Shown piece by piece: positions 50,611-54,055 of a stretch of 64,000 bases of DNA; positions within the stretch are counted from its first letter, which is position 1, and every line of letters begins with the position of its first letter. Position numbers and translations under genes: made by a program. This DNA comes from Platycnemis pennipes (lineage: Eukaryota > Arthropoda > Insecta > Odonata > Platycnemididae), in assembly GCA_933228895.1 (NCBI GenBank), contig OW121852.1:131187544-131251543 (forward strand). Reading direction: 5' to 3'. Under the pieces are notes generated by a model. That model was not told where the DNA came from. It was given only the letters and a program-made list of their open reading frames with translations, and did no database searches.

Positions 50611-52868
50611 CTGGATATAATATAAATAGGAGCTACCACAAGAAAGATCTTCAACTGAGGGATCGGGTTAATTTTCTCGGTGTCCTAATTGACCCACTAT
50701 TAAATTGGTCCTACCACATTGAGAGTTTGGATAAAAAATTAAACTGCCTACTATTTATTGTCTACAGTTAAACACTCGCTTAGTGTTGATATGCTCAGAA
50801 GTGTTTATTATGCATATTTTTTTTCTCATGTGTCATATTGTATTGTTATTTGGGGTTCTTCCTCCTTACTAAACTATATTTTTAGAATTCAAAAAAAGAT
50901 GATATGATCTCTGTGTAATGCTCAGTACAGGAGCCATTGCAGACCTCTTTTTAAAAGAATTAGACTTGCTTACTGTGCCATCTATTTATTTTTATTGTAA
51001 ATTGGTTTTTGCCCGTGAAAATTTATCTTTGTTTGCTAAACATGAGTGTTATCATGAACACAATACTAGACATACAACTGATCTACATGTGATTCAACAA
51101 AACTTAATGGTGTCTTCTTTAGGTCCCGGAGTTCTTTGTATTAAATTGTACAATACTCTTCCTGTGAAATTAAAGAAACACTCCAATAATGACTGCATTC
51201 AAATGCCAGCTAAGGAAGTTCTTGATGTCAAAGTGTTTTTATAGTGTGCAAGAGTACTTTATGCAGGGATAATCTGCTTTATATACCTGATCTGTTCAAT
51301 ACATTCTTGTAATGTCTTCAGGATGGAATAAATTATTATTATTATTATTATTTGACCCTTGAGAATGATATTACGGTGTTGAAACTGGTCAGGCTGTACC
51401 AAATAAATTGTTTGGCTGAACTAAGTGTACTTGATTTACTCTCGTATACTCTTTCTATTTACTTCTGAGCTTGTTAATTAATTATAGTTGTGTTAAATTG
51501 GGGATCATGGGTTTGAAATGACAGAACATGGTAATGCTGGCATTCAGTTTTTGGTTACGCATTGCAAACTCTGGTGAACTCAGCCATGAACATTTCAAGT
51601 ACACCAGAAGTCAGTATCAGGGTGCCATTACTGGCACACGGAATGGTTTGTTGACTCCATTATTTTTTTAGTTATAGCCAGAATTAGAAGGCCTGGTAGC
51701 CGGTGCATTCAAAAGGTTAAGTACTTGCCCTCCATCTCCCTTATTTCGTTTTGACATGGTTTTGTTGTGAAGCACCATGGTGGCATTTTCTGTTCTCATG
51801 GAGTCCGAGTCGATTCTGCCATTACCTTCCTGCCACAGGATACTTTGACTATCTGCTTCATCAGGTGCACATGTTTTTCTCTTTCAGATTTTCGTGCAGC
51901 TGCAAAACAGAATGTATGAAGATGATGAGGATGGTAACATGAAACCAATTGAGAATCGAGTCGCCTTCTCCATAGCGTGTTACCTGGTGCAAGAGGGCTG
52001 CGATCTCAACAAGCAGAATCGAAGAGGTCGCACTCCTTTGCAGCTCTTACCTGGTCCTGGCCTCGTGTCCATTTTGAAGGAATACACCTCAAGGAGAAGG
52101 TAACGTGTTCCTCCCACCCCTGTTCACTTTTGTATGATTGGCAGCCTTGTCTCATTTTATCTTTTAAAGGAGAGTAGTTGGCACCAGCAGTGATGTTGCC
52201 TTAGATAAATTAAAATATACATATTTGATTGCTTTGTATTATATGCATAGATTTCTTTTCGTGATGGTTCTTCCCTTTATTCGTGGCGATCATGCATTCA
52301 TTTATACACCTCAGCTCTAATGCTGTTGAGGCCTAAATTTCTCTCAGCTAGTTGGAAGCCAAACTGTTGATTCAAAATAAAAACATCCAAAAGCATGAAG
52401 AAAAAACTTACAACCATATTTCAAACCAACTTTTGGAGTATTAAACAAACATTGTTAAACAAACCTTAAATCATTATTGCAGCATATCAGCCACGTCGTC
52501 ACCAAACCACGCAGCGACCAACTCGCCCAGGCCAGCGAGTGATGCCCAGCCGAGGCATATTGCGGCTCCAGGAGATACCACAATCACTCCATTGATGATG
52601 ACGGTGGCAGTCGCTGACGTTGTGAATGACGCCAGTCGATTGGGGTCACCGTTGGCGCATCCAGCAACCACTTCCTCGAGTCCTCCTTTAATCACTGGAA
52701 ACGCTTTTGACCTCACATCCATAGAATCGGAGTGTACTATTTGCTCTGAGCCCGGTGGATTGGTAGTTTTAGAACCTTGTGGACACAGAGTTGCATGTGC
52801 TGACTGTTCGTATCGAATGAAAAAGTGCCTCAAATGTGGAGAAATGGTGATTCAAAGGCTAAGCATGG
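12934..52868 (+). CDS. mib2: mib2 (Mind bomb 2-like E3 ubiquitin ligase), partial gene model of eight joined exons
   Basis: Joined exons are 12934-13067, 16987-17135, 19759-19915, 20333-20487, 37103-37295, 42941-43096, 51888-52099 and 52483-52868. All junctions keep one reading frame (phases 0, 2, 0, 2, 0, 0, 2). The product is a chain of ankyrin repeats (motifs such as GDTALHYSAFG, CTALHVAVNKQH, GDTALHDAIG, GFAALHLAALNGH) followed by a RING finger with CTIC, CGH, CADC and CLKCG. Mind bomb proteins ubiquitinate Notch ligands and promote their endocytosis; Mib2 also acts in muscle. The VDVKKDDGF and RMKKC stretches and the single RING directly after the ankyrin block fit Mib2 better than Mib1, which has three RINGs. 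The N-terminal MIB/HERC2 and ZZ domains and the last RING were not seen. Introns are swollen by transposons, the largest (20488-37102) being 16.6 kb. Confidence 0.85.
13188..14027. mobile_element. MITE with CCCTAGTAGCAATTGATATC ends
   Basis: The 20-bp inverted ends at 13188-13207 and 14008-14027 match perfectly. Both ends are rich in ATATCC / GGATAT repeats (13200-13345 and 13860-14010). I could not settle the target duplication, so the superfamily is open. It sits 121 bp into the mib2 intron after exon 12934-13067. Confidence 0.8.
14028..15350. other. mib2 intron, no recognised element
   Basis: AT-rich intron sequence. I see no transposon ends or coding frames. Confidence 0.5.
15352..15402. 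repeat. Hairpin with 23-bp arms
   Basis: The arms 15352-15374 and 15380-15402 (ending GTAAATGTAATGGTAGATGT) are reverse complements with one mismatch, separated by CTTTT. The hairpin ends exactly where similarity to the element at 20501-23717 begins, so it may mark a truncation or rearrangement breakpoint. Confidence 0.85.
15403..16577. mobile_element. 5'-truncated copy of the CAGGGTGGC element
   Basis: From TCTTTCCTGCCCTTTATTTC (15403) to GTAGCCACCCTG (16577) the sequence matches, piece by piece, the element at 20501-23717 without that copy's two insertions. It therefore preserves empty sites: TTAGTTATTTAG at about 15502 and GCATGATAACGTTTTC at about 16008. The left terminus is missing. Short frames inside are not protein genes. 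Confidence 0.85.
16578..16980. other. mib2 intron end, AT-rich
   Basis: This stretch holds the branch-point and polypyrimidine region for the exon at 16987, and a TATATGTA/TACATA-rich tract at 16770-16880. I see nothing else. Confidence 0.5.
16987..17135 (+). CDS. mib2: mib2 exon, ankyrin repeats 2-3, GC donor
   Basis: The exon encodes KTCLQVACHQGHVDLVRLLL and then GDTALHYSAFG, two ankyrin units. The acceptor is TTTCAG at 16981-16986. The donor is GCAAGT at 17136-17141, not GT. Using GC leaves two bases (GG), which join the first base C of the next exon to make Gly and give the Mib2-like AFGNQPE junction. The exon is markedly more GC-rich than its AT-rich surroundings, as expected for coding sequence here. 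Confidence 0.88.
17328..18062. mobile_element. Possible PIF/Harbinger MITE with AGGGCCA ends
   Basis: The ends AGGGCCAATTTCACAAACGA and, inverted, AGGGCCAGTTTCACCAAAGA match closely. Flanking TAA / TGA could be a degenerate 3-bp target duplication. The interior repeats TTAACTCGGTTAAT-like motifs. No coding capacity. Confidence 0.65.
18063..19750. other. mib2 intron, no recognised element
   Basis: AT-rich intron with no convincing frames or repeat termini. The last 20 bases form the acceptor of the exon at 19759. Confidence 0.5.
19759..19915 (+). CDS. mib2: mib2 exon, ankyrin repeats
   Basis: The exon encodes NQPEIMELLLINGANVDAIN and then CTALHVAVNKQHLDCVRLLL, typical ankyrin helices and loops. 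The acceptor is TTTTTCTTAG ending at 19758 and the donor is GTAATG at 19916. It enters one base into a codon and leaves in phase 0 after NINVQ. The human Mib2 equivalent has the same GNQPE start of repeat. The intron to the next exon is short (417 bp) and free of recognisable elements. Confidence 0.9.
20333..20487 (+). CDS. mib2: mib2 exon, ankyrin repeats
   Basis: The exon encodes DSYGDTALHDAIGKESLEII and, further on, KRGFNVLHHAALKGN, two ankyrin units. The acceptor is CCTTTGCAG ending at 20332 and the donor is GTGAGT at 20488. It ends with two bases of a codon, which join the next exon to give Phe in NNFATKHLL. A transposable element starts at 20501, only 13 bp beyond the donor, and the intron that follows is 16.6 kb. 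Confidence 0.9.
20764..22405 (+). mobile_element. Tigger-like element inserted at TA, carrying CGATA-rich palindromes
   Basis: The left end CAGTAGAAGCCCGGTATAGT and the right end, inverted (CAGTGTAATCCCGGTATAAC), are flanked by TA. The empty site TTAGTTATTTAG in the relative at 15403-16577 proves a TA duplication. The interior holds a nested TAGGCATGGGCGATA block full of ATATCGTGATA-type palindromes (21184-21950). No transposase was recognised. It shares its structure with 56914-58402. Confidence 0.85.
21190..21950. repeat. CGATA-rich large imperfect palindrome
   Basis: The segment 21425-21535 read backwards matches 21668-21780 over about 105 bp, including CCAGCTTAAG and GCGCGATTA, around a loop near 21536-21667. 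Both arms extend into dense ATCGTGATATTTTATCGGGG / CCCCGATAAAATATCACGAT repeats. Confidence 0.8.
22897..23068 (-). mobile_element. 172-bp hammerhead-bearing insertion with 14-bp target duplication
   Basis: ATGATTACGTTTTG occurs on both sides (22883-22896 and 23069-23082). The uninterrupted relative at 16008 has only one copy (ATGATAACGTTTTC). Inside, AAGTGAAGGCTATTCGGGT at the left is inverted at 23024-23042, so the unit folds back. The - strand carries a hammerhead-like core and the CCCGGTGGA-xCACCCGAATA tail shared with other copies. It resembles a small non-autonomous retroelement. Confidence 0.8.
22950..22984 (-). ncRNA. Hammerhead-like core (CTGAGGA...GAAA)
   Basis: On the - strand CUGAGGA fits CUGANGA; the stem is GGGAACGA-CTC-GTTCCTT; then GAAACGTCGG. 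The stem sequence differs from other copies but still pairs. A UH cleavage site and helix I are not clear. Confidence 0.45.
23723..24200. other. mib2 intron, no recognised element
   Basis: Moderately GC-rich, with GGGAGAGGGGCAGCC-type tracts at 23930-24050. No supported feature. Confidence 0.5.
24276..26388 (-). mobile_element. piggyBac-type element, TTAA target duplication
   Basis: The ends CACTTTC and GAAAGTG are flanked by TTAA at 24272-24275 and 26389-26392. The neighbouring tandem copy shows the empty site ACCTTAAGG at about 26567. The - strand keeps the piggyBac C-terminal cysteine-rich domain. The remaining interior looks degraded; two diverged related stretches near 25985 and 26214 (GAA-CTCTGAAGTT) suggest internal duplication. 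Confidence 0.85.
24835..25000 (-). pseudogene. piggyBac transposase C-terminal zinc domain remnant
   Basis: On the - strand one frame reads CKFCPERWKATTGKKTRKET and then RWFCEKCDVGLCVLDCLPQY. This is the CxxC...CxxC...C...C pattern that ends piggyBac transposases and binds the element ends; the usual final YH is YN. The frame upstream is shifted and stopped. I did not recognise the DDE catalytic core between here and 26388, so the gene is broken. Confidence 0.75.
26760..27390. other. mib2 intron, no gene recognised
   Basis: A - strand frame at 26966-27373 (135 codons) has a hydrophobic start but no family signature. I treat it as chance. Nothing else is supported. Confidence 0.4.
27395..27740 (-). 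repeat. tRNA-derived SINE
   Basis: On the - strand a tRNA-like head starts near 27738: GGTTAGTTTGGTGGCTAGAG (A box), then AGATTCGATTCCCGGCAG (B box). A conserved body follows (GTGGTCCCCTTGGCACC, GCCGATGCCGGGTTTCTCTC). It ends at CAATTGAAACTG near 27395. Pol III promoter boxes plus an unrelated body are the definition of a SINE. No acceptor stem forms, so it is not a functional tRNA. Confidence 0.75.
27745..28530. other. mib2 intron with a purine-rich tract
   Basis: 27840-27945 is a GGAGGAGGGG-type purine run. The rest is AT-rich. No gene recognised. Confidence 0.5.
28530..28630 (+). pseudogene. LINE reverse-transcriptase fragment
   Basis: Frames across this piece read FAPYLEF and then, after a shift, GKVPNDWKVEYATPIFKN. 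The G-x-VP-x-W-K...A-x-P-I-F-K block is a conserved non-LTR reverse transcriptase motif upstream of the catalytic core. Only about 100 bp is left. It ends where the GTGGATCCAC repeats begin. Confidence 0.6.
29086..29406 (-). repeat. BEL 3' LTR
   Basis: 321 bp, bounded by TGTCTAGGCA and ACGAAACA as written on the + strand. Two differences from the 5' LTR (T for C near 29250 and A for G near 29343). Confidence 0.93.
29760..33248 (-). CDS. BEL/Pao pol: reverse transcriptase, RNase H, integrase
   Basis: The open frame of 1162 codons starts inside the inserted LTR fragment; genuine pol begins near residue 17 (ATAWPSIFGYILIGPV). Reverse transcriptase follows, with FVADISKMYRRI and the catalytic FVDDLISGS (about residues 305-315). 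RNase H has LLGFCDASERGY and WTDSKTVLSW. Integrase has a zinc-binding HPLLLPKEAY...HVGPMTL...CVTC segment, then GVDFGGHFLIR, YSDCGSNFVGAN and PHFGGLWEA, which carry the DDE residues. A C-terminal DUF5641-like tail ends VAKVMKLPV. These copy the RNA and insert the DNA. It has no start codon of its own outside the LTR fragment, so it would normally be made as a gag-pol fusion. Confidence 0.93.
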   Translation of the reverse strand: MLRKGNILPRHYLVLRATAWPSIFGYILIGPVKATSNSLHTGANISSCIVTNEESDLGSLLEHFWKVEEIPSNPPASENDERAESQFTSLHYREDNGRYVVPILFKDESPETSLGQSQAQALKRYSNLERKLAHDTHLRAEYNKSLSEYLTMGHMSRSQWGSGKYAIPHHAVIKESSSTTKVRVVFDASARTSSGHSLNELLLKGPKLHKDIADLILRFRLHAVAFVADISKMYRRILIRPEHRAYQHIVWHANEHSALQEFELNTVTFGLTSSPYLAMRVLQQLSHDEAEHFPLAALVLPNDVFVDDLISGSSTSTKAIELIAQLNGMLKAGGFQLHKWATNSVDVLRAISPELVQRKVEFNNEEYSNLKILGLCWDPKLDFFSYNVRIASKPPSKRGVLSNLAQLFDPLGWISSVVFWAKHFMQGLWKLNIGWDEDLPSDVIDSWKHFVNQLPWLENIKLPRGALGSEVSDTQHRQLLGFCDASERGYCAVVYLRCGGLHTKGRVHLMMAKTKVAPIKTLTIPRLELLGAVLLTKLIKFVFSSLSQKINIECVYAWTDSKTVLSWINTPTHLLRTFVANRVAQISESHVGIMWNHISGKDNPADSGSRGLLPQQIINDDLWWNAPPWVSNSADQWEISALTGANDVLPEMKSLKSNVAVADEDTLDIALLERFSSLSKLKRVIAYCLRFIALAKRSSDLCKESNLSVKEINNAFKVCIRVTQWSYFKQDIEYLKGGHICSKRLQKLSPFIDSEGCLRVGGRLNNADLAYNRKHPLLLPKEAYLTTLIVDHYHKMYLHVGPMTLQYLLGLKYWILSARSVVRQRIRNCVTCTKLTASCKVPKMGDLPSPRVVATRPFLYTGVDFGGHFLIRESSRRSSKSWKAYLCLFVCLPTKATHLELVSNLTNEAFIAALDRFISRRGLCTDIYSDCGSNFVGANRYITGINRQWRDLLSSGNMMDSLSQRNIKWHFNPPAAPHFGGLWEANMKSAKSLLKRIIGNRILTFEELSTVFAKIEAVLNSRPLTPMSHDPSEYEALTPGHFLIGAPLVGLPEPPLLDLSSNRLSRWQLVKQITQHFWNRWSTEYLNTLQVRNKWAKEEENLAVDDLVVLKEKHMFPLQWPLARVEEVHPGPDNRVRVVTLRTKDGVFKRPVAKVMKLPVGN
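33164..35188 (-). CDS. BEL/Pao gag and protease, C-terminus replaced by LTR read-through
   Basis: The 674-codon frame starts at MGNEKGQEAEAMSDSRG, the first Met after the primer site. The gag part has a coiled-coil-like N-terminus and a DUF1759-type capsid segment (LPKINIPVFDGELANFKPFY). Two CCHC-like knuckles follow (CYNCLGGKHKASAC and CRNCSKGHHTLLC). The aspartic protease has VLIDPASQASFI, with D-P-A in place of the common D-S/T-G, and later DILIGAELYSQI. After GPTIRYEGNP the frame runs into an LTR fragment (AYEKVGAILGRSLS...) and stops 85 bp into pol in another frame. Gag particles package the RNA; the protease would cut the polyprotein. Confidence 0.92.
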   Translation of the reverse strand: MGNEKGQEAEAMSDSRGHRLLKLKKARRDAIINKLERLYALTREDQIDIPMLKCRYAALEEKYSSFLTLTDEIREDMIEFNLDFDEELSISDRVEELYYEIKAVASQMLPTEVSNASMGVPTHSQTARLPKINIPVFDGELANFKPFYDVFCSLIHESTQLTDIEKFHYLIGSVKGNARKIVTGLPLISENYAIVWKNLVRQYENKRLLALQYLEKIINAPVLNNDSIEGFQSLIENLSENVNALKAMNIPQLADFILFVLAVRTLDKYSRKQFEMEHHEIEFPRIDDLVKFGHKHINILRSSGSRSSTSSNARLIQAKRSLASPRTSLLAASENVNLFSCPLGTEQHRLYLCNTFILMSVDKRRDFVKSKNICYNCLGGKHKASACRSRVSCRNCSKGHHTLLCTTKVSGSSSRIASQPFSTAKSDQRGRGEFNANDVTERALSNAESNMQDELACPTSHIVCQNSIVLLGTAIVAVKSASGIFNNVRVLIDPASQASFITTACQQRLGLSRKQSMVACKGLADNPVTTTKGITSFVIRPRQGGEELTTTAIVIQKITSRQPSALMPDSVCDRFRYLILADPEFHKPGDIDILIGAELYSQIMVDGPTIRYEGNPIAVAYEKVGAILGRSLSIKIQSTFILGAIINCCVKAIYCLDIIWSFGLLRGLRFLVTF
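33199..33342 (-). repeat. Internal duplicate of LTR end plus part of the primer site
   Basis: These 144 bp match 35361-35504 base for base, as far as I can read: the last 126 bp of the 5' LTR (in - strand sense) plus the next 18 bp, which include 13 bases of the primer-binding site. The piece interrupts gag-pol at the protease/reverse transcriptase border. Confidence 0.93.
35379..35699 (-). repeat. BEL 5' LTR
   Basis: 321 bp, promoter-containing LTR for the - strand element. The primer-binding site lies immediately beyond, at 35358-35373 after a 5-base spacer. Confidence 0.93.
36646..37080. other. mib2 intron end
   Basis: AT-rich. Contains the polypyrimidine region for the exon at 37103. 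Nothing else recognised. Confidence 0.5.
37103..37295 (+). CDS. mib2: mib2 exon, ankyrin repeats with VDVKKDDGF motif
   Basis: The exon encodes KHLLSQARQLVDVKKDDGFA and then ALHLAALNGHRAVAETLL, followed by RKQTPLLLAISQ. The QLVDVKKDDGF stretch is close to the corresponding vertebrate Mib2 segment and is the best single marker for Mib2. The acceptor is TTTTATAG ending at 37102 and the donor is GTGCCG at 37296, a weak donor but supported by frame. It enters in phase 2 and leaves in phase 0. Confidence 0.9.
37296..38182. other. mib2 intron, no recognised element
   Basis: Contains a few frames of 60-80 codons with no family signature. A CATTCCAGGTCACATGACT-type stretch near 37815-37840 is not resolved. 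Confidence 0.4.
38197..38316. mobile_element. 120-bp hairpin insertion with 14-bp target duplication
   Basis: TATTCATTTAACAA lies on both sides (38183-38196 and 38317-38330). The insert begins with an inverted repeat of 29-30 bp (38196-38225 against 38245-38274, ATGGCAATTTTCCACAAGAA) around a 19-base loop. The tail is CCACCAAATTAAGCCTGAAA. The duplication length equals that of the insertion at 22897-23068. Confidence 0.8.
39540..39577 (-). ncRNA. Hammerhead-like core
   Basis: On the - strand: CUGAAGA, stem GGAAAACGA-G-TCGTTTTC, then GAAACGTCGG. The stem is changed from other copies with pairing kept. A UH cleavage site is not clear. Confidence 0.45.
39606..39642 (+). ncRNA. Hammerhead-like core
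   Basis: CTGAAGA at 39606-39612, stem GGAAAACGAGTCGTTTTCC, GAAA at 39633-39636, then CGTAGGCAGAGATGG. Partner of 39540-39577. Confidence 0.45.
40549..41335. other. mib2 intron, partial hAT-like end
   Basis: TAGAGATGGGATAACTAG at about 41079 resembles the hAT ends elsewhere in the window, with AATATTCAAAT repeats behind it, but I found no matching right end. The rest is unassigned. Confidence 0.4.
41337..41470. mobile_element. Possible Tigger-like left end
   Basis: ATACAGTAGACTCCCATTAT resembles the TA-CAGT ends of pogo/Tigger elements, followed by ATTACAAACAACGTTATTAC and TTACGAAAC repeats. The right end was not located. A related GTAGAATCTCATTATTACAA lies at 38663. Confidence 0.4.
41618..42582. 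mobile_element. TTAA-flanked MITE with GGAGG ends
   Basis: The ends GGAGGTTCC and GGAGCCTCC are inverted copies, flanked by TTAA at 41614-41617 and 42583-42586. The TTAA target fits piggyBac or Kolobok. No coding capacity seen. Confidence 0.65.
42587..42930. other. mib2 intron, inverted TTGAAAATGTCC repeats and G-run
   Basis: ATTGAAAATGTCC (about 42637) is inverted as GGACATTTTCAAT (about 42696). A G-run sits at 42794-42811. Confidence 0.5.
42941..43096 (+). CDS. mib2: mib2 exon, last ankyrin repeats
   Basis: The exon encodes GHCSVVELLVSSGGACVNAE and then DEDGDIGLHLALMKQ, an ankyrin unit whose usual TPLH/TALH is replaced by IGLH. The tail (residues NEINEHEAPIIHG) leads out of the repeat. 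The acceptor is GTGTCACAG ending at 42940 and the donor is GTAAGT at 43097. It is 52 complete codons long. A G-run lies about 130 bp upstream in the intron. Confidence 0.88.
43265..43760 (-). pseudogene. LINE 3' end with reverse-transcriptase C-terminus
   Basis: The - strand reads MYNKSPFHMATKVYNALPPT and then LKKCTYEGKF, followed after a shift by FNLKLFLANKGYYSKNQFLE. The pattern YxxSPFxMxxxxYNxLP...F...L is the extreme C-terminus of jockey/CR1-like LINE polymerases. A 3' tail of TTGAATTGAATT follows near 43265. It is 5'-truncated and cannot move by itself. Confidence 0.7.
43761..45160. other. mib2 intron, no recognised element
   Basis: Somewhat more CT-rich from 43790 to 44640. Small frames have no family signature. 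Confidence 0.4.
45160..45470 (+). pseudogene. LINE reverse-transcriptase C-terminal fragment
   Basis: Frames read CCRRLMKIKRTD, then after stops NKEVVRRVGERRFL and later KAKDRSS. The W/C-RR-ML-I-x-W-TD...NEEVLRR-x-G-E...RR-x-IGH layout is the C-terminal end of a common LINE polymerase. Several stops are present. Confidence 0.6.
45730..47190 (-). pseudogene. Mutator-like/YqaJ transposon gene, decayed
   Basis: On the - strand from 47187: FLVGSGDSSAFEKV, then CGKLVKKSDCSSHEV, then TKSIFKILDEHPELK. This is the G-DGDSSA-Y...C.NH pattern of insect Mutator-like transposase-domain proteins. Further on, after stops, come LAENFVVSG and KWM...RVQTECEQWFDERQ. The last part at 45930-45787 reads YYYEIQGQLHVSRYSFCNFM and then VWTPMDCKIQ, the C-terminal end of a YqaJ-type recombinase/nuclease domain. 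Order and both domains agree with one former gene; many stops and shifts show it is dead. Confidence 0.65.
47190..48690. other. mib2 intron, no gene recognised
   Basis: AAATAAGGGAGATTT is repeated at 47277-47325. Otherwise AT-rich, with a CT-rich patch at 48310-48410. Confidence 0.4.
48690..49475 (-). pseudogene. Jockey/CR1-like LINE reverse-transcriptase fragment
   Basis: The - strand from 49475 reads LKDRQQMVEVEG, then GVPQGSILGPLLFLLYLNDL and LYADDIPLAMS, the two strongest reverse transcriptase signatures, with both catalytic aspartates present. A stop follows after NYIQFKKK. The C-terminal part (LAIDDSLNWETHINTLCS) continues in another frame. 5' truncated and frameshifted. Confidence 0.85.
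50011..50046 (+). ncRNA. Hammerhead-like core next to Penelope remnant
   Basis: CTGAAGA at 50011-50017, stem TGGATGAGTCGTCCGTT, GAAA at 50038-50041, then CGTTGG. About 25 bases later comes the shared tail CCCGGTGGAAAGCCCGAGAA. Confidence 0.45.
50225..50520 (+). pseudogene. Penelope-like GIY-YIG endonuclease C-terminal fragment
   Basis: One frame reads QTGCNFRDRKKEHFKSFI and then HLCNSSHAFDFK, followed by ACDKGVKLDFIENFEILTQA and KNYGKRLL. The QTGxxFxxRxxEH block and the H-x-x-D/F...E...I-L...Y-xKRL tail are the end of the GIY-YIG endonuclease domain of Penelope-like retroelements. Upstream the frame is shifted. A hammerhead-like motif lies about 180 bp upstream, and such motifs are known from Penelope terminal repeats. 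A C-run (50581-50607) separates it from the next LINE piece. Confidence 0.65.
50610..51352 (+). pseudogene. LINE 3' end with (ATT)n tail
   Basis: Frames read VNFLGVLIDPLLNWSYHIES and then, with shifts, LTVPSIYFYCKLVFAREN and YNTLPVKLK, a LINE polymerase C-terminus. ATAAATTATTATTATT ends it at 51328-51352, the simple-repeat tail of this LINE type. The same layout is seen in opposite orientation at 62452-63114. Stops and frameshifts make it inactive. Confidence 0.8.
51353..51880. other. mib2 intron end
   Basis: A degenerate hammerhead-like string (CTTGAGAATGATATTACGG, then GTTGAAACTGGTCAGG) lies at 51358-51392. Otherwise nothing is recognised. Confidence 0.4.
51888..52099 (+). CDS. mib2: mib2 exon, post-ankyrin linker and final repeat
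   Basis: The exon encodes IFVQLQNRMYEDDEDGNMKP, an acidic linker, then AFSIACYLVQEGCDLNKQNR and RGRTPLQLLPGPGLVSILKE. It corresponds to the vertebrate Mib2 segment that reads VACFLALEGAD and then RGRSPLDL. The acceptor is TCTTTCAG ending at 51887 and the donor is GTAACG at 52100. It starts in phase 0 and leaves two bases, which form Ser with the next exon. Confidence 0.9.
52483..52868 (+). CDS. mib2: mib2 exon, Ser/Pro-rich linker and first RING finger
   Basis: The first 80 or so residues are a low-complexity Ser/Thr/Pro/Ala linker. They are followed by a C3HC4 RING: CTICSEPGGLVVLEPCGHRV, then ACADCSYRMKKCLKCGE. The zinc ligands are all present (Cys-x2-Cys, Cys-x-His, Cys-x2-Cys, Cys-x2-Cys). 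The RING recruits an E2 enzyme for ubiquitin transfer. The acceptor is ATTATTGCAG ending at 52482 and the donor is GTGAGT at 52869. The exon ends one base into a codon, so at least one more exon, expected to hold the last RING, must follow. None was recognised in the remaining 11 kb. Confidence 0.9.
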
Positions 52869-53350
52869 GTGAGTACTTGCTTGCAAGGCAATCTATATTA
52901 TATTAGCCAAGTGCTTGATAGTGAATGGTATCTTACTTGAACGTCGGATAACTTTTATAAATCAGTCACTATTTAATTTCAATTGAAATTTAAAATAGTT
53001 ATTGGCCGTAATCTTTCTACTGGAATTACTGTAAAAGTTTTAAAGTTCAGGATTTCTGCAGTTAATATTTAGCTCTATCTACATGTCTTAGCACTGTCAA
53101 GACTGAGAGAAAAATTATCGCACATTCCCAATGAAAAATAACTTTTTCTAATGTTGTCATGTAGTATGACCTAAAAGTTTCACCAATATTTTTTTCAATT
53201 TATAGATATTTAAGTTATTTTCAATGGTTTGAACCTTTGACATTTGTGAATGTCATCAGTCACTGGCAATATTTGTTCGCGTGGGTTGCCAATTTCAATT
53301 AAAACTTTACAGTTGCCTGTTTATGAAAACCTGAATGACTCCTTTTCAGC
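52869..53350. other. mib2 intron after the RING exon
   Basis: AT-rich; no RING-encoding exon and no element ends. Confidence 0.5.
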
Positions 53351-53526
53351 CATGTGCCGTATTCCTCTGAATATAGTCCCCCCCATTTTGAGCCGAAATT
53401 TTCGTGGATAAGGTCATATACTAGGGGGGGGCTATATATGACTTTCCAGTTGTCTCTTTCAGGAGCCGCCAGGAACCAGATGTAACCTTGTTCCTTTAAA
53501 GCCTCTTTGATTTCCACAGAGAAAAA

Positions 53527-53600
53527 GGTAGCTCAACTGGTAGAGCACCTGGCCGGAAATCAAGGGGGTCCGGATTCGAGTCCCGGTCAAGGGAAATGAT
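53527..53600 (+). repeat. tRNA-like Pol III promoter, likely SINE head
   Basis: GGTAGCTCAACTGGTAGAGC (A box, D arm) and GGATTCGAGTCCC (B box, T arm) are spaced as in a tRNA. The anticodon stem has a mismatch and no acceptor stem can form between the 5' AGAAAAAG and the 3' TCAAGGG, so it is a tRNA-derived repeat and not a working tRNA. Confidence 0.6.
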
Positions 53601-54055
53601 TTTTTCTCTGTTGAATATCTTGTTTGCGAGCAAATTAGAAACATGTTCTAATCTGATACATGCATTCGCACAAGTTTGATGTTTATTTCTCTCACTAGAT
53701 GGTGCAGATGTATCAGCAACGAACTGTCTGGGAGATTCTAGCAATGAAATAGGTTGTTGACGATTGAGTTGGGTGTTTTTCTTTGCACTCAACTCCTCAG
53801 GTGGTGAATAAAGTGCAAAATAATGATGAGCTGGGCGATTAATCACGTGGAAGCTTAAATTTCATGCGTTAAGTAAGAACCTGTTACCATGGCCCACATC
53901 CGTTTGTTCTTGGTCCAAATTTTGGGCTAAGTATACTGGACTAGGGTTTCCACTTAGACTATAGATGAAAAACATATTTTAAAGTGGTGGTAATTTATTG
54001 CTTCTTTCACGTCCAATTAATTGCTAATAACAGATCTTGACGTTATGTGATATAT

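Noticed and set aside
51358..51392. Hammerhead-like string TTGAGAATG...GAAACTGGTC
   Set aside because: The CUGANGA box is not intact and the stem is weak, although GAAAC...GTC is suggestive. Mentioned only in the region note.
53527..53600. Functional tRNA gene
   Set aside because: No acceptor stem and a mismatched anticodon stem; a tRNA-derived repeat is more likely.
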